A stretch of DNA of 64,000 bases from Lachancea dasiensis (Eukaryota > Ascomycota > Saccharomycetes > Saccharomycetales > Saccharomycetaceae), in assembly GCA_900074725.1 (NCBI GenBank), contig LT598455.1:125802-189801 (forward strand). Direction: 5' to 3'. Below, one piece after another: positions 29,513 to 39,662 of this stretch. The position numbers and the translations under genes were made by a program. Below the pieces are notes generated by a model. That model had not been told where the DNA came from. It saw nothing but the letters and a program-made list of their open reading frames with translations, and did no database searches. Each line of letters begins with the position of its first letter. Position 1 is the first letter of the stretch.

Positions 29513-30326
29513 GCACCTGGAAGGGAGACACACCGGAATCGAATTTAGCCAGCCTAGCGACTTTACGGCGATCGCTAGCGAGTTGGAGCAGCCTATAACA
29601 CATTGTTGCGGTTTTATCATTGGAAATAAGCTTCACGAGCTTGGGGATCATCGTCGCGGAGTTGGTTAGTGCATATGAGATTGAGCCTAGGTATGCCTCC
29701 TGTTGAAGGAAACGTTGGCGACAAGTTCTTGAAAATGCTAGCGGGAACTGGAATTCGAGTTGCGACATGAATAGGGATACAATGTACTCGTTGCAATGCC
29801 GGACAACGTCGCCTGCTGCGACCGAGCGGCCCAGTAGATCTGCGTGTATATGGAGCGCGGCGACGGTGAACAGCCTAACGTCTGTGTGCTTGAGGATCGA
29901 TAGTGGCTGTTCCAGAAGGCTCTTGGTCTTCATGTTGGTGAATACGTGGCACTCAAGTGAAATTTGGACCGACTGGCGGTCACTGACCGTGGCAAAATGG
30001 GGCGTATAGTTAAGATCATGCCAGAACGCTTGGCTACGAGACAAAGCGGCAACTACCTCCTGAAGCAAGGATTCGATAGCCAGCTCGCCGTCGTCGAGGT
30101 CAAACTCAATGGTCATCTGGTGGTGTTAGTATAAGCGAAACTCATGTAAAATCTGGTACGATGCGAAACGTACGGTTAACTTTCGATGCCTGGGCGGCAA
30201 AACGATGCAACTGTGGTTAAAAGTTCCGTCTACGTCGTCACAAGATAGCGAGACAACAGTAGTCCAGCGAGTGAATAGATCGCGATGTCTGTTAGCTAAG
30301 TATATAGGCTCAAAGTCTACGTTCAT
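29499..30326 (-). CDS. REC102: Meiotic double-strand-break protein Rec102 (spliced, two exons)
   Basis: Two exons: 30326-30174 (51 codons, starts MNVDFEP) and 30116-29499. Joined, they give 256 residues (264 in S. cerevisiae). The second exon matches Rec102 strongly: NEYIVSLFMSQLEFQFPLAF and SISYALTNSATMIPKLVKLI. The first matches the segment around WTSTV...LLPPG. Rec102 with Rec104 resembles the B subunit of topoisomerase VI and works with Spo11 in meiotic DSB formation. NMA1 and REC102 are neighbours on S. cerevisiae chromosome XII; here the five YGR genes lie between them, as expected of the ancestor. The exon 1 frame continues upstream to a GTG at 30335 only, so the ATG at 30326 is the start. 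Confidence 0.88.
30117..30173 (-). other. REC102: REC102 intron (57 nt)
   Basis: Read on the minus strand: donor GTACGT, branch TACTAAC at 30131-30125, acceptor CAG at 30119-30117. Splicing joins codon ACC to ATG in phase 0. The distance from branch A (30126) to the acceptor G is only 9 nt. The length is a multiple of three, but the TAA inside TACTAAC is in frame, so unspliced mRNA would stop early. Confidence 0.88.
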
Positions 30327-30764
30327 GGTTTCCACTCCATGTACTGGTCTGTTGAGTGCTTAATGTTGATGCCCGTTACAAACACTTTAAAAACAATGTT
30401 CAGAGTGCCAACTAGTAAGACAATTACAAATAATACAAATCACGGACTATGCGAGACTACCCAGCAGACTTAGGATACCCAAGCCAGATTGAACACTTCA
30501 ACTCTCTTGGCGCCGCTTAAAATGGAGGTTATGGCCAAACGCCAGGTCAAGTTTCACATCCGAGAGAAAAGTCACAAACAAGCACCGGAGTACATGGGCA
30601 TAAAAACCAACACTCTCCAAGCTCGAATAGCCACCCTAACTGTGTCTCCTAGCCCGTTCACCAGAATCATGGCCTTGTCCATAAGAGAGCGGTATAAGCG
30701 CCTCCGGCACGTGGATTTAGTTGGTTGCTCTATCTGAAAGTGAACAAATACTTTTAAAATATAC
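30327..30764. promoter_or_regulatory. REC102 / tRNA-Leu intergenic region
   Basis: A 438-bp region between the REC102 start and the tRNA. A frame at 30489-30737 lacks any family resemblance. A GC-rich GGCGCCGCT near 30510 is not a URS1 match. This is also the junction of two synteny blocks. Confidence 0.35.
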
Positions 30765-30881
30765 GGTTGTTTGGCCGAGCGGTCTAAGGCGCCTGATTCA
30801 AGAAGTTTTCTTCTTAACGCTGTCGTACAGCGGGATCCTCAGGTATCGTAAGATGCAAGAGTTCGAATCTCTTAGCAACCA
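30765..30881 (+). tRNA. tRNA-Leu(CAA) with intron
   Basis: A 117-nt gene. The acceptor stem pairs GGTTGTT with AGCAACC (one G-U), with discriminator A at 30881. Box A is TGGCCGAGCGG, the variable arm is long as in class II tRNAs, and box B is GAGTTCGAATCTC. The anticodon stem CCTGA/TCAGG encloses TTCAAG with anticodon CAA. A 35-nt intron (30803-30837) lies after position 37, the standard site, leaving a mature length of 82 nt. The exons are nearly identical to S. cerevisiae tRNA-Leu(CAA). A T5 terminator stands at 30892-30896. Confidence 0.97.
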
Positions 30882-31187
30882 TTATTTTATATTTTTGGAC
30901 CTTTAGATAGGTGAGTGTCGGTCGGGTCTCTCTTCTTGTGCAACTAGTACTGCTTGCCGGTGCTGTGTTTAGCCCAGCGACCAAGAGTGCCTCCTACTTG
31001 CGCAAGAGTTTAGGATAGGCGTGTCCAGCTCAGCACTACTGGCGTGTCCCGTGATTTCTGCTCAAGTAACTGATTTAAGCCTTGAGCTTACCTGCTTACA
31101 CCTAGTCCGAAGAATAGAAACATTTAGCGTTTGACAGGCGGTGCCAGGTGCTGCCTCTTGTGATTACTTCATCCATACATTGATAGC
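30882..31187. other. tRNA-Leu to ASI1 spacer
   Basis: 306 bp. It holds the Pol III terminator at 30892-30896. I see nothing else recognisable. Confidence 0.35.
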
Positions 31188-33128
31188 ATGGTCGAGGTTA
31201 ACCACACTATCATCGGCCAGTTCCCGTACTTGAACAACACGGGCGTCGAACTTGTGGCTCCCAGCAGATTATGGGCTCCAGTGGTCAACTACCCGTACCA
31301 GATTTTGCATTCGTTCTACAGCGCTGTTGTGGTGCAGTACTCGTCGCAATTGACCGCATCTATAGCGTCGGAAACACTACACATGGGAGCCACGGCCTTT
31401 GTGCAAACTGCGGGCTATTTCTTCAGCAATTATGCTGTTGGGTGTTTTGTCACGGCATTGGTGCTGAATAGGATCATCTCGATGGTGTCTCTGCGGTCTC
31501 CGTCTACACATGTGCTGCTGCCGCTTTGGTCGCGAGTTTTCTTCCACGGATTGGCCATCGCAGCCATTTTCTACAATGTATGGATCACATTACGACCGGC
31601 TTCCAGCCAGGACGCGAATTGGTACTTCGCTTTCACTTACGCGGTAATATGTTCTTCCCACTGCGTCGAGACTTTCATCACCGTTACCTCCAACTCGAAG
31701 CCCATGGAGGAGTTTGACTACAGCATATTCGAGCTCTCCATGCAGTTTTACTCATTGTCAAGATCCCCAAGCAACCGTCGAGACTACGTTCCGGACTGCT
31801 TGATGGCGCTGCTAGGCCGTCTGATTATCCATTTGGTCGAGGTAACATCAAAACGACATTATCGTTTACTGGGGTCTACGATCATTAATGTGGGTCATTT
31901 GATCTACCTGATTGCCACCATTTTCTCCCAAGGAAGCGCCTCTATCCCGCTATTGGTCAAATATAGACACATTCCAAAAAGTTTGGCGTTGGTGTGCATA
32001 CTTGTGTCACTTCTTTGTTACGGACTTGCATTGTTGGTACGGTGGAGCCCCGTTGGCAGTAGCGATCCCTCGGATCTACAAGTCCATTCATTCATGCAAA
32101 ACTGGTACAGTACCTTGAACTGCAGTGGCGAGGAAGAGTTCACAAGCACACTAATAAATCTCGCCATTCTCATCTGTAACCCGGGTCAGACGGAAAAGTT
32201 TGGGATTCATAATGAACTTTCTCAACTATCGCATCAACAGGAAATCGACCATTCTTTTTTGGTCAGTGGATACTTGAGTAAGAGGCAACATGCTATTGCA
32301 GATGCTGTTGCCACCTCACATCCACAGCACCCCGTTTGGCAAAAAAAATTGACAGCTGTGTGGCACCTCAAAGAAGCACTGAAATTTAGGCTTCGCAGCC
32401 TGATCGGTCGCGACACAAATGCACTCAAACATATGGTCGACAGCGAGCAAGTTAGAAAAAAAAATCTCAACGATCTTGTTACCGGTGCTAACTACCAGCA
32501 TTTTTTCACCCGGGCTCCTAGTTTAGAGTCTACACATACTCCAGCTGGGCGGGCTGACCTCAAATATGTATTACCAGAGGACGACTGGTCTGCAGATTAT
32601 GTTGACGATAGCGATGATGATGATGATGATGATGGCGACATTTACGATACAGACTGCGACGTTGAGTCTGACTCTGAAGCCCAAGATAACTTCCACAATG
32701 TTTCCAATGCTGAAATTACACCTATTCACGAGCTAGCAGAACTGTTGGTCTTTTCTGATGGGTACAAAGGCGCCACAGACTTACCGCGAGACCCGCAATG
32801 GATGCTCTCCATGTGGGCAATTTTGCAGTGTGAGGAGCAGCGCGGCAAACGCCTGACGCGCTCTCAATACTCCCAATTGAACGAAACCAGCGTATTACAA
32901 GAAGTTATGCTGAAAAGGTCATTGGAGTCAGGCTCTTCAAGCTCAGATTTGGGTCGCGATCTTTCATGCGTTGTGTGTAAAACAAACGTGCGTAACATTG
33001 TGCTGTGGCCCTGTAAGTGCTTTGCCATATGTGAAGAGTGCCGGGTTTCCTTGGGGCTTCGAGGCTTTAAAACATGTATCTGCTGTCGGGTGGCGGTAAA
33101 AGGGTACAGCAAAATCAATGCTGTTTAA
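31188..33128 (+). CDS. ASI1: Inner nuclear membrane RING ubiquitin ligase (Asi1/Asi3)
   Basis: 646 residues (Asi1 624, Asi3 676 in S. cerevisiae). The N-terminal 290 residues contain about five hydrophobic segments. A low-complexity acidic stretch with seven consecutive Asp codons (DDSDDDDDDDGD near residue 475) follows. The C-terminus is a RING domain at about 593-633 with Cys pairs in CVVCKTN, CKCFAICEEC and CICC. The Asi complex at the inner nuclear membrane degrades mislocalised membrane proteins and latent Stp1/Stp2. Next to ADE17 as YMR119W is, so ASI1 is the better symbol for this unduplicated gene. Confidence 0.88.
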   Translation: MVEVNHTIIGQFPYLNNTGVELVAPSRLWAPVVNYPYQILHSFYSAVVVQYSSQLTASIASETLHMGATAFVQTAGYFFSNYAVGCFVTALVLNRIISMVSLRSPSTHVLLPLWSRVFFHGLAIAAIFYNVWITLRPASSQDANWYFAFTYAVICSSHCVETFITVTSNSKPMEEFDYSIFELSMQFYSLSRSPSNRRDYVPDCLMALLGRLIIHLVEVTSKRHYRLLGSTIINVGHLIYLIATIFSQGSASIPLLVKYRHIPKSLALVCILVSLLCYGLALLVRWSPVGSSDPSDLQVHSFMQNWYSTLNCSGEEEFTSTLINLAILICNPGQTEKFGIHNELSQLSHQQEIDHSFLVSGYLSKRQHAIADAVATSHPQHPVWQKKLTAVWHLKEALKFRLRSLIGRDTNALKHMVDSEQVRKKNLNDLVTGANYQHFFTRAPSLESTHTPAGRADLKYVLPEDDWSADYVDDSDDDDDDDGDIYDTDCDVESDSEAQDNFHNVSNAEITPIHELAELLVFSDGYKGATDLPRDPQWMLSMWAILQCEEQRGKRLTRSQYSQLNETSVLQEVMLKRSLESGSSSSDLGRDLSCVVCKTNVRNIVLWPCKCFAICEECRVSLGLRGFKTCICCRVAVKGYSKINAV

Positions 33129-33260
33129 GTTAAAATGAGAGCACTACCGATACTACAGATGCGGTTCAGAGCTGGATCTCGGACTACCTCTTGAAGAGCT
33201 GGCTACCTATTTGACCATGTTATATGCCCTGTATAGTTTAGCGCTTAAGTATGGAAAGGG

Positions 33261-33293
33261 CGGGTAATCTCATTTCTTGGAAAACTATATAAA
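33261..33293 (+). promoter_or_regulatory. snR30 promoter: Reb1-type site and TATA box
   Basis: CGGGTAA at 33261-33267 is the Reb1 consensus, and TATATAAA at 33286-33293 is a TATA box. They stand 50-80 bp before the presumed snR30 5' end. Functional role inferred from motif and position. Confidence 0.55.
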
Positions 33294-33343
33294 CTGGGCA
33301 GTAGCGGGAAAAAGTTCTTTCCCATATAGAGTTTTTCTAGCAT

Positions 33344-33842
33344 AACCACTGTTTTCTTCAAACAGTGTGAGGACCTGACTCGGCAAGATCTGGGGCCAGG
33401 GGAACTCTCTCATCTCTCTTCGGAGACCTGTGGAGCAGTTCCTTGCTATTGCTGCTTTACTGGTCCAAATTGGTTTTGTCGGGTTTTTCGGCGCTCGAGA
33501 GGCAGAGTCTCAAGGAACCGACTGTCTTTCAGGAAGAAGATACTTGCAAGCTTCTCCCCCACCTCGGTGGGGTCTTGAGTCGCGTGTGACTTTTTCTACT
33601 TGATTCAATGGACAGTGGGTTGTTGCCGTCGGATTTATTCGAAGGTTGAGACAGAAGCAGCCCTGTCGACAGGTACCTAGAGGAAGCAGAATGCGTGTTC
33701 CTTGAGTTCTTGGGTCTCAGTTAGTTCTGGGTCCTGATTGAGCTCGGTCACCTTTGTGCCATTCTGCCGCGGTATATTCCTAAACGCTGTGTAGGCCCTA
33801 TGGGCCAGTTATCATTTGGGTAAAACCATACCGCTGACATTT
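33344..33842 (+). ncRNA. SNR30: H/ACA snoRNA snR30 (U17), needed for 18S rRNA processing
   Basis: The 3' hairpin carries both 18S-pairing elements of U17/snR30: m1 ATATTCCTA at 33774-33782 and m2 AAACCAT at 33823-33829. They are closed by the stem GCGGT (33769-33773) with ACCGC (33830-33834). Box ACA follows at 33837-33839, three nucleotides before the expected 3' end. The gap has no protein-like frame. In S. cerevisiae SNR30 lies next to the 3' end of ADE16, as here next to ADE17. The 5' end is a guess: AACCA at 33344 resembles the yeast 5' end and is followed by a 7-bp hairpin at 33348-33366. Estimated length 500 nt, against about 606 in S. cerevisiae. Confidence 0.9.
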
Positions 33843-34046
33843 CATTTTCCTATGCTCAATACCAGTAGTTGCAATTTTTTTTTTCACTTGGAGGAGGTAA
33901 ATCTTGACATCTTTTTCGTAAACCTGGCTCGAAGTTGGCTTATCCGCCTGCCCCATTCTTTTAACTATCCTCTTGAGATATCATGGTTTATTCATTACTT
34001 ACTGTACATGCGTAGAGCGGAAATACTAAATTCGGTTAGTCACCAA

Positions 34047-35822
34047 TCAATGGTGGAACAAACGAATGGAGTTTTCAACGTACACCAATTCGAAGGAATC
34101 GGCAGCGGAGAAGACAGCCTTGTCCATAACTGACCCCGAAGGAGCAGCGATGTACTTAACACCGGATCTAACGGCTCTGTAGACGTTGTCAGGGAATGGG
34201 AAGAAAGCATCGGAGGACAAAGCAACATTGTTCAACTTGCTCATCCACTCCTTCTTTTCTGCGGCAGTTAAGGGAGTTGGAATCTCGGCGAATTTGGATT
34301 CATATTCGGACTTCTCGGGCTCCTCGGTTGGAATCTGGCCAGTCACGAAAAGATCGATTGCGTTGGATTTCTCTGGTCTCTTAACACCTTGGGCCCACTT
34401 GAAGGCTAGCACTCTTGGGTGCTGTCTCAACCACCAGTTGTCAGCCTTGTCACCCGCCAATCTAGTACAGTGGATTCTGGATTGTTGACCAGCACCTAGA
34501 CCCACAACCATACCGTTCTTGGCGTAGCAGACAGAGTTAGATTGAGTGTATTTCAAAGCAATAGTAGCGACAGTCAAGTCGATAACAGCCTGCTCGGTCA
34601 AGTTTTTGTTTGCAGATACGATTTCTTTGAAAGAAGATTTGTTGATAATGGCATCGTTTCTCTTTTGTTGCAAGGTGACACCGTAGACTTGTCTAGTCTC
34701 GACAGATTCTGGGGTGAAATTAGGGTCGATTTGCAAAACGCAGTACTTACCACCTTTCTTCTTAGACAAGAGCTCCAAAGCTTCTGGTTCAAAGCCAGGA
34801 GCGATAACACCGTCGGAAACTTCTCTAGAAATGATGCGGGCAGTTGGGACATCAACAATATTGGACAAAGCAATAAAGTCACCAAAGGAAGACATTCTGT
34901 CGGCACCACGGGCTCTAGCGTAAGCACAGGCCAATGGCGACAAGTTTTCGATGTCTTTGACAAAGTAGATTTGTTTCTCGACATCGCTTAAAGGAAGACC
35001 CACCGCAGCACCGGCTGGGGAGACGTGCTTGAAAGAGGCAGCAGCTGGTAAATTGAGAGACGCAGACAACTCCTTAACCAGGGGCCACGAATTTAGCGCG
35101 TCCAAAAGGTTGATGTAACCAGGGGAACCGCATAGCACCTTGAAAGGCAGCTCTTCTTGCAAAGAAACGTATGCTTGAGCTGGCTTCTGATGTGGGTTGG
35201 CACCGTAACGTAGGGGCAATTGGGTGGTGCCCTCGGAGTACTGCTTCCTGAAAAAGTCCGAAATGGCAGCATCGTAATCAGCAGTGTGCTCAAAAGCCTT
35301 CAAAGCCAACTTGTTTCTGAGGTCTTGGGTCACATCGCCCTTGGATAGCTCCTGTAGAAATTGAGGGTAATCCTTAGGATCCGATAGGATGGCCACACGC
35401 GAGTGGTTCTTGGCAGCGGCTCTCAAAAGCGTCACACCACCGATGTCAACTTCTTCCACAGCTTCTGGGATCGTCACTCCCACCTTGGCCACAGTTTCTT
35501 TGAAGGGGTACAGGTTGCACACCACAAAGTCAACCTTGTCAATGTTTTGTTCTTTCAAGTCCTGTTCGTCAGATGCCAAGTTTCTGGCCAAAATACCACC
35601 GTGGACGGCTGGGTGGAGGGTCTTGACTCTGCCACCGAGCATTTCCGGGGCGTGCGTGATCGAGGAAACGTCTTCCACGGAAAAACCGGCTTCACGCACC
35701 ATGCGAGCAGTTCCCCCGGACGCCAAGATGCGCACGTTGTTTTCGGCAAGGCCCTTGGCCAAGTCTAGCAACCCAGTCTTGTCGTAAACGGACAAGATGG
35801 CAGTCTTTGAGTAATTAGACAT
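34047..35822 (-). CDS. ADE17: AICAR transformylase / IMP cyclohydrolase
   Basis: 591 residues (592 in S. cerevisiae). The N-terminal MGS-like IMP cyclohydrolase domain begins [19 protein letters not shown] and contains [15 protein letters not shown]. The C-terminal AICAR formyltransferase domain holds the catalytic Lys-His pair in [13 protein letters not shown] near residue 265. It performs the last two steps of de novo purine synthesis in the cytosol. Single copy here stands for ADE16 and ADE17. Two TGACTC sites upstream suggest Bas1/Bas2 control. Confidence 0.97.
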   Translation of the reverse strand: MSNYSKTAILSVYDKTGLLDLAKGLAENNVRILASGGTARMVREAGFSVEDVSSITHAPEMLGGRVKTLHPAVHGGILARNLASDEQDLKEQNIDKVDFVVCNLYPFKETVAKVGVTIPEAVEEVDIGGVTLLRAAAKNHSRVAILSDPKDYPQFLQELSKGDVTQDLRNKLALKAFEHTADYDAAISDFFRKQYSEGTTQLPLRYGANPHQKPAQAYVSLQEELPFKVLCGSPGYINLLDALNSWPLVKELSASLNLPAAASFKHVSPAGAAVGLPLSDVEKQIYFVKDIENLSPLACAYARARGADRMSSFGDFIALSNIVDVPTARIISREVSDGVIAPGFEPEALELLSKKKGGKYCVLQIDPNFTPESVETRQVYGVTLQQKRNDAIINKSSFKEIVSANKNLTEQAVIDLTVATIALKYTQSNSVCYAKNGMVVGLGAGQQSRIHCTRLAGDKADNWWLRQHPRVLAFKWAQGVKRPEKSNAIDLFVTGQIPTEEPEKSEYESKFAEIPTPLTAAEKKEWMSKLNNVALSSDAFFPFPDNVYRAVRSGVKYIAAPSGSVMDKAVFSAADSFELVYVENSIRLFHH

Positions 35823-36372
35823 CAGTAAGGAGGTATTTGCTGTACTGAACTAGGTTTATGTTAGCCACGCGCTGGTAGTCTCAAAATTCCAGATGATGTT
35901 TACCGAAGAACAGAGTAACTGACAAGCACCAATGGTTAGTACTTGATTTATACTTGTGTTGTGGAGTGTATCGTGCGTAGAGGAATTACACAGCCTTAAT
36001 TAAAGCCATATATAATATATAAAATTTTTTAGCTTTATTATCGCAGTATTGTACTGTCTTAAATTAAGCAGGTCATCACCAACAAGATAGATAGAGTCAG
36101 GTAATAAACTCCCAAAAGTAGAGAGTCAAATAGACTTTCGGCACCCGTCTTGACCAAGGTCGACAAGAGCCGATTGAGAGCATCAAAACGATTTTTTGTT
36201 GCGAAGAAAAACAGCAAGATTCAAGCGTAAAAACAACGTAAATATGGTATCGATATAGGTAGCGGATTAAGAAGCAGAGCAGGGTTTCTACCAGCTGCCA
36301 ACAAGCCGCATGTTCGAGGCCAGGACGAAGAAAAAGACCGGAATGCTCGCCATAAGCGTACTAGCGACACGC
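35823..36372. promoter_or_regulatory. ADE17 promoter region with two Bas1-type sites
   Basis: TGACTC, read on the minus strand in the direction of ADE17, occurs at 36094-36099 and 36123-36128, about 270-305 bp before the start. An AT-rich TATA-like stretch (ATATATAATATATAAAA) lies near 36009-36025. TGACTC is the Bas1/Bas2 core of purine gene promoters and also a Gcn4 half-match. The region also holds the RPL15 3' end. Confidence 0.55.
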
Positions 36373-36987
36373 TTATTTTCTGTATCTCCACAAAGACAAA
36401 GTGTTTTGTCTCTTCCAGGTCTTTCTTCTGCCGGCTTGAGTGTTGTGGAACAAGTGACCCTTGTTGATACCACGAGACTTCTTACCGGTGGCAGTGAGGC
36501 CTCTGGCTTCACGGTGCTTGTGGACTGGGTTGGCAATCCAGTTGTAACGAGCGTCTCTTCTGATGGCCTTGTGAGATGGGTCCACCAAGATGACTTCGAA
36601 GTACTTGTAGGTGGAGTCCTGGTTGACCCAGTAGGAGTTCAACACTCTCAAGTTGGCAGCACGACGGCCGACACGCTCTTCGGCGGTGGCTCTCAAAGCT
36701 CTTTGGTACTTGAGTTGGTTGACACCCTGGTTGGTGGGCTTACCGTAGGTGGCACCCTTTGGCACAGGTCTCTTTCTGTTACCACGTCTGACACGGACAC
36801 GGTAGATCACGAAACCTTGCTTGGCCTTGTAACCTAGTCTTCTAGCCTTGTCTGGTCTAGAAGGTCTGGAGGCACGGTGGATGACAGTCTTTTGTCTGTA
36901 TTCCCAGACACGGACTCTTTGTAGGAATCTCAAGACATCCGACTGTTTCTTTCTTTGAAGCTCTTCCAAGTACTTGTAGGCACCCAT
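36373..36987 (-). CDS. RPL15: 60S ribosomal protein eL15
   Basis: 204 residues, the exact family length, starting [17 protein letters not shown] and ending [10 protein letters not shown]. Very basic throughout. No intron, as in S. cerevisiae RPL15A/B. Codon choice is strongly biased, as in other highly expressed genes. RPL15B is YMR121C, next to ADE17, and the single copy here sits in the same place. Confidence 0.98.
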   Translation of the reverse strand: MGAYKYLEELQRKKQSDVLRFLQRVRVWEYRQKTVIHRASRPSRPDKARRLGYKAKQGFVIYRVRVRRGNRKRPVPKGATYGKPTNQGVNQLKYQRALRATAEERVGRRAANLRVLNSYWVNQDSTYKYFEVILVDPSHKAIRRDARYNWIANPVHKHREARGLTATGKKSRGINKGHLFHNTQAGRRKTWKRQNTLSLWRYRK

Positions 36988-38317
36988 TTCTACTTAATGT
37001 AAACCGATGAGATGAAGTATAGGAGGGAAGCGCGTGTAAGCAGCCCGACAACACTTGGTCTTTTTTATATCGCCCTGGCCGTGAAAAATTTAGGCATCGC
37101 CGAGCTCTGTTTGGAAATTGAAGTGGAAAAAAAAGTCGGCGTGCGTGGGCCAGACCAAAATATTCCACCCACGTGACCGGACCCAGACCAGTATCTACGC
37201 CACAGGCAGGAGTCCGGCCGACAGTCAAGTAGAGGATCAAGTGGAGAGGTGAGTGGCTGGCAGCGACTACAGGCTAAGCATGACGAATGGACACCAAGAA
37301 TGTGGTGCCCCCAGGGCTTGCTATAACTTCGCGAGTCAACAGAGGCTACGGCTCGCCTACTAAACAGCGCGTTCGGCATTCTCCACTGCTGGTGTAGCGT
37401 TTGTATCTGTCTTGGGAACCACAGAGCTCGGCTCGCAAGTCTTCAGTAAACGCCGGAATATACTCGATTTAGCCCCAGTCCGCGAATCAATCGGCCCCCG
37501 CAAAACGCGGGATCCTAAAAAACTCGTTTGTCGAACCTTCCGGCCATGAGAGGATGCGATCGTCTCATTGCTGCGCAATCCTGCGTAGCGTTAAGTCTTC
37601 GCAGTAGCAGATACCGTGACTCCGTTAAATACTTTGTCTGGGCCTTCAACGTCCGATTACACGCTCGCTGCAGTACGCCGCGTTTTTTTTCCAAGTTGGC
37701 CATTGTTGTTGTTTAACTATAGTAGTACAGAGAGGACACGACTGCTAGTAGATGCAGTGCAAAAAAATTTGATGGTGCTGTGGTGGTGATCGCCAGTATG
37801 TGCACGAGCCGTTGAATGACGTGCGCCAGCTGGGCGTGAACCACGCTGCCACGCTCGAGGCAAAGTGGACCAGTGAAATATGCTGTCATTTGGGCGCACA
37901 GCTACTACTCTATAGAGCTTACACACGTATGTTTCGCAGCTAGCGTAGACCTCGCTGAGAGAAACAGTCCAGGTCTGTTCTGGCGGGCTAGCGTCCGGTA
38001 TGCAGGGTGTGGCAAAGTGAAACCCATGCGCCGTACGGGATCTGGGAGGCCTCGATAGCGTGGCTGGGTGATGGATGGGAAGTTCGATTTTCACACAGAC
38101 AATGGCCGATTTGGTCAAACGTGTATAAAAAGGAGAGGGCCAAGGGCTCCGGGCCTCAGAACACCGCAGGTTTTGGCCGCTACGGAGAGGCGTGAAAAGA
38201 AGACCCCCACCACGCTAACGAGGCCCCCAGTATCGGCGACCACACCAGAAGCACTCGCGACCCATTTCGCGCGCTTGAAGGACAAAATCACGTGACACAC
38301 TCCCCACCCTCCCCGCC
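36988..38317. promoter_or_regulatory. Intergenic region between RPL15 and the first Ser/Ala-rich gene
   Basis: 1330 bp. Nearest RPL15 are a TATA-like element reading TATAAAAA on the minus strand (about 37057-37065) and a CACGTG at 37170-37175 inside CCACCCACGTGACCGG, about 185 bp from the ATG, a mix of Cbf1-type and Rap1-like sequence. On the other side a TATA box TATAAAAA at 38124-38131 and another CACGTG at 38289-38294 precede the gene at 38318. The middle 900 bp hold several short frames that do not look like protein. Confidence 0.45.
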
Positions 38318-38749
38318 ATGGTAATGCAGTTGCAAGTAGACTCTGCGAGCTCGACCCAGGCCTCCGCGACCACCTCCTACACATTTCTGGGCGACTCCAC
38401 GGGCGGCATTTTGTCGCTGCGCTCGTCGGAAATTCTCTCCACCGTGGCCCAGCCGTCGTCCTTTTCGTTCCACTCGCGCGACTTCCACAGCGCGTCCGTG
38501 ACGTCCACCGTGTCTGGGAACATATCCTCGGCCGCTTCCTCGACGGCCTCCGCATCCACCGCATCCTCCGCATCCACCGCATCCTCCGCATCCTCCGCAT
38601 CCACGGCCTCCATACCGGCCTCTGCGTCTGCTTCCTCCAGTGCTGCTGGCCAGCAAGCATCCTCCGCGGGCGGATCCTACTCCCACAGCCCGAGCTGGAA
38701 GCTGAGCACTGCGCTAATGATTCTCGCTGCGTGCGGACTCAACATTTAG
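38318..38749 (+). CDS. Ser/Ala-rich small protein with hydrophobic C-terminus (cell-wall or tail-anchored type)
   Basis: 143 residues from the ATG at 38318. No N-terminal signal peptide is visible. The middle is a low-complexity Ala/Ser/Thr region partly encoded by six 9-bp repeats at 38552-38605 (unit GCATCCWCC). The C-terminal 17 residues (LSTALMILAACGLNI) are hydrophobic, preceded by SPSWK, as in a GPI signal or tail anchor. A TATA box lies 190 bp upstream. The end resembles that of the next gene at 39663, suggesting tandem duplicates. Function unknown. Confidence 0.65.
   Translation: MVMQLQVDSASSTQASATTSYTFLGDSTGGILSLRSSEILSTVAQPSSFSFHSRDFHSASVTSTVSGNISSAASSTASASTASSASTASSASSASTASIPASASASSSAAGQQASSAGGSYSHSPSWKLSTALMILAACGLNI
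38552..38605 (+). repeat. Six 9-bp tandem repeats in coding sequence
   Basis: Units of GCATCCACC or GCATCCTCC follow head to tail, with the last ending in G. They encode repeated Ala-Ser-Thr/Ser. Such minisatellites in wall-protein genes often vary in number between strains. Confidence 0.9.
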
Positions 38750-39662
38750 CATTTCCCGGCGCTGTGGTAGCTACGTGGCTATATGTATTCTAGAGTTTTA
38801 TAATGTGATAATGACAATGCCTCAACAAAAGGCTAGCTATTGCCTGGATGGGCTCAAGAGAAGACCGCAAGCTATCAGGTAGGGCCGCTGTGCAACTAAC
38901 GTCGCTGTGCAACTAACGTCGCCCGCTAACCTTGCCTTGTTGTCCTGCCCATAGAAGCGAGCTTTTCACGCCGGGCTGGCTATCACTTTGTACTATTCTG
39001 GCATATTTCCTGTATGATATAAATATATCTATATATATAACGCCAAACCAGCCTTCCCGATAGGTGGCGCAAACGCCACCGCTGTGACACCATTGATCTC
39101 GTATCGCCATATCCAGCAATGTAATTAACCCTAACTTCCTAAGCTTCCGGTGGACTGAGCCCTTCTTTCGCCTTCTATTCTTAGCGTTGTCACAACCTTG
39201 GCTGACAGCAAGAATGACAAAACAACCCGAAGTGTGGAGGCTTCTTGTCTTGGCTCGTAGACGCGGTTGTACTGCTGAGCAGATTGTGATCTGTCGTGAC
39301 GCGGTTTGGCCGGAGGCTTGGCTAATAAAACTTTTTACTGTGTAGCGGGACTCGCTAAAGCACGGTTTCCATTCTAGGAAAGGAAAAGCTACTACGAGTC
39401 AGAGCTTTTATTACGGCGCCAGCCATTAATGGAGTGGGTGCGACCTTGCTAATAAAAGTGAAGCAAGCCCGGCGCGCAGTTGCAGACGGTCGAAACGGTA
39501 TAAGTAGAGACCTGAATCATTGGCAATTGGTGATCTTTCTCTATTGCCTCTTTCTCTCACTCATCACTCAACACACTCAGCTCAGATCAGATCAGACTAC
39601 TCAGATCTATCCCACAGCGCAAGAAAAAAATATAAATACACACACAACCAATCTACACTACA
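38750..39662. other. Intergenic region between the two Ser/Ala-rich genes
   Basis: 913 bp. It contains a direct 17-bp duplication at 38887-38920 (unit GCTGTGCAACTAACGTC), an AT-rich TATATA tract near 39015-39040, and a TATA element TATAAGTA at 39499-39506, about 160 bp before the next gene. Short frames here do not look like protein. Confidence 0.45.
38887..38920. repeat. 17-bp tandem duplication
   Basis: GCTGTGCAACTAACGTC occurs twice in perfect tandem, 38887-38903 and 38904-38920. Probably a recent local slippage product. Confidence 0.9.

Noticed and set aside
30505-30515. URS1 upstream of REC102
   Set aside because: GGCGCCGCT has the right base content but not the order of TCGGCGGCT.
37005-37017. 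PAC-like CGATGAGATGA next to RPL15
   Set aside because: It lies within about 30 bp of the RPL15 start codon, where it would be transcribed leader, and has no RRPE partner.
38318-38686. Long Gly- or Arg-rich frames opposite the Ser/Ala-rich gene
   Set aside because: They are shadows of the GC-rich tandem repeats on the other strand.
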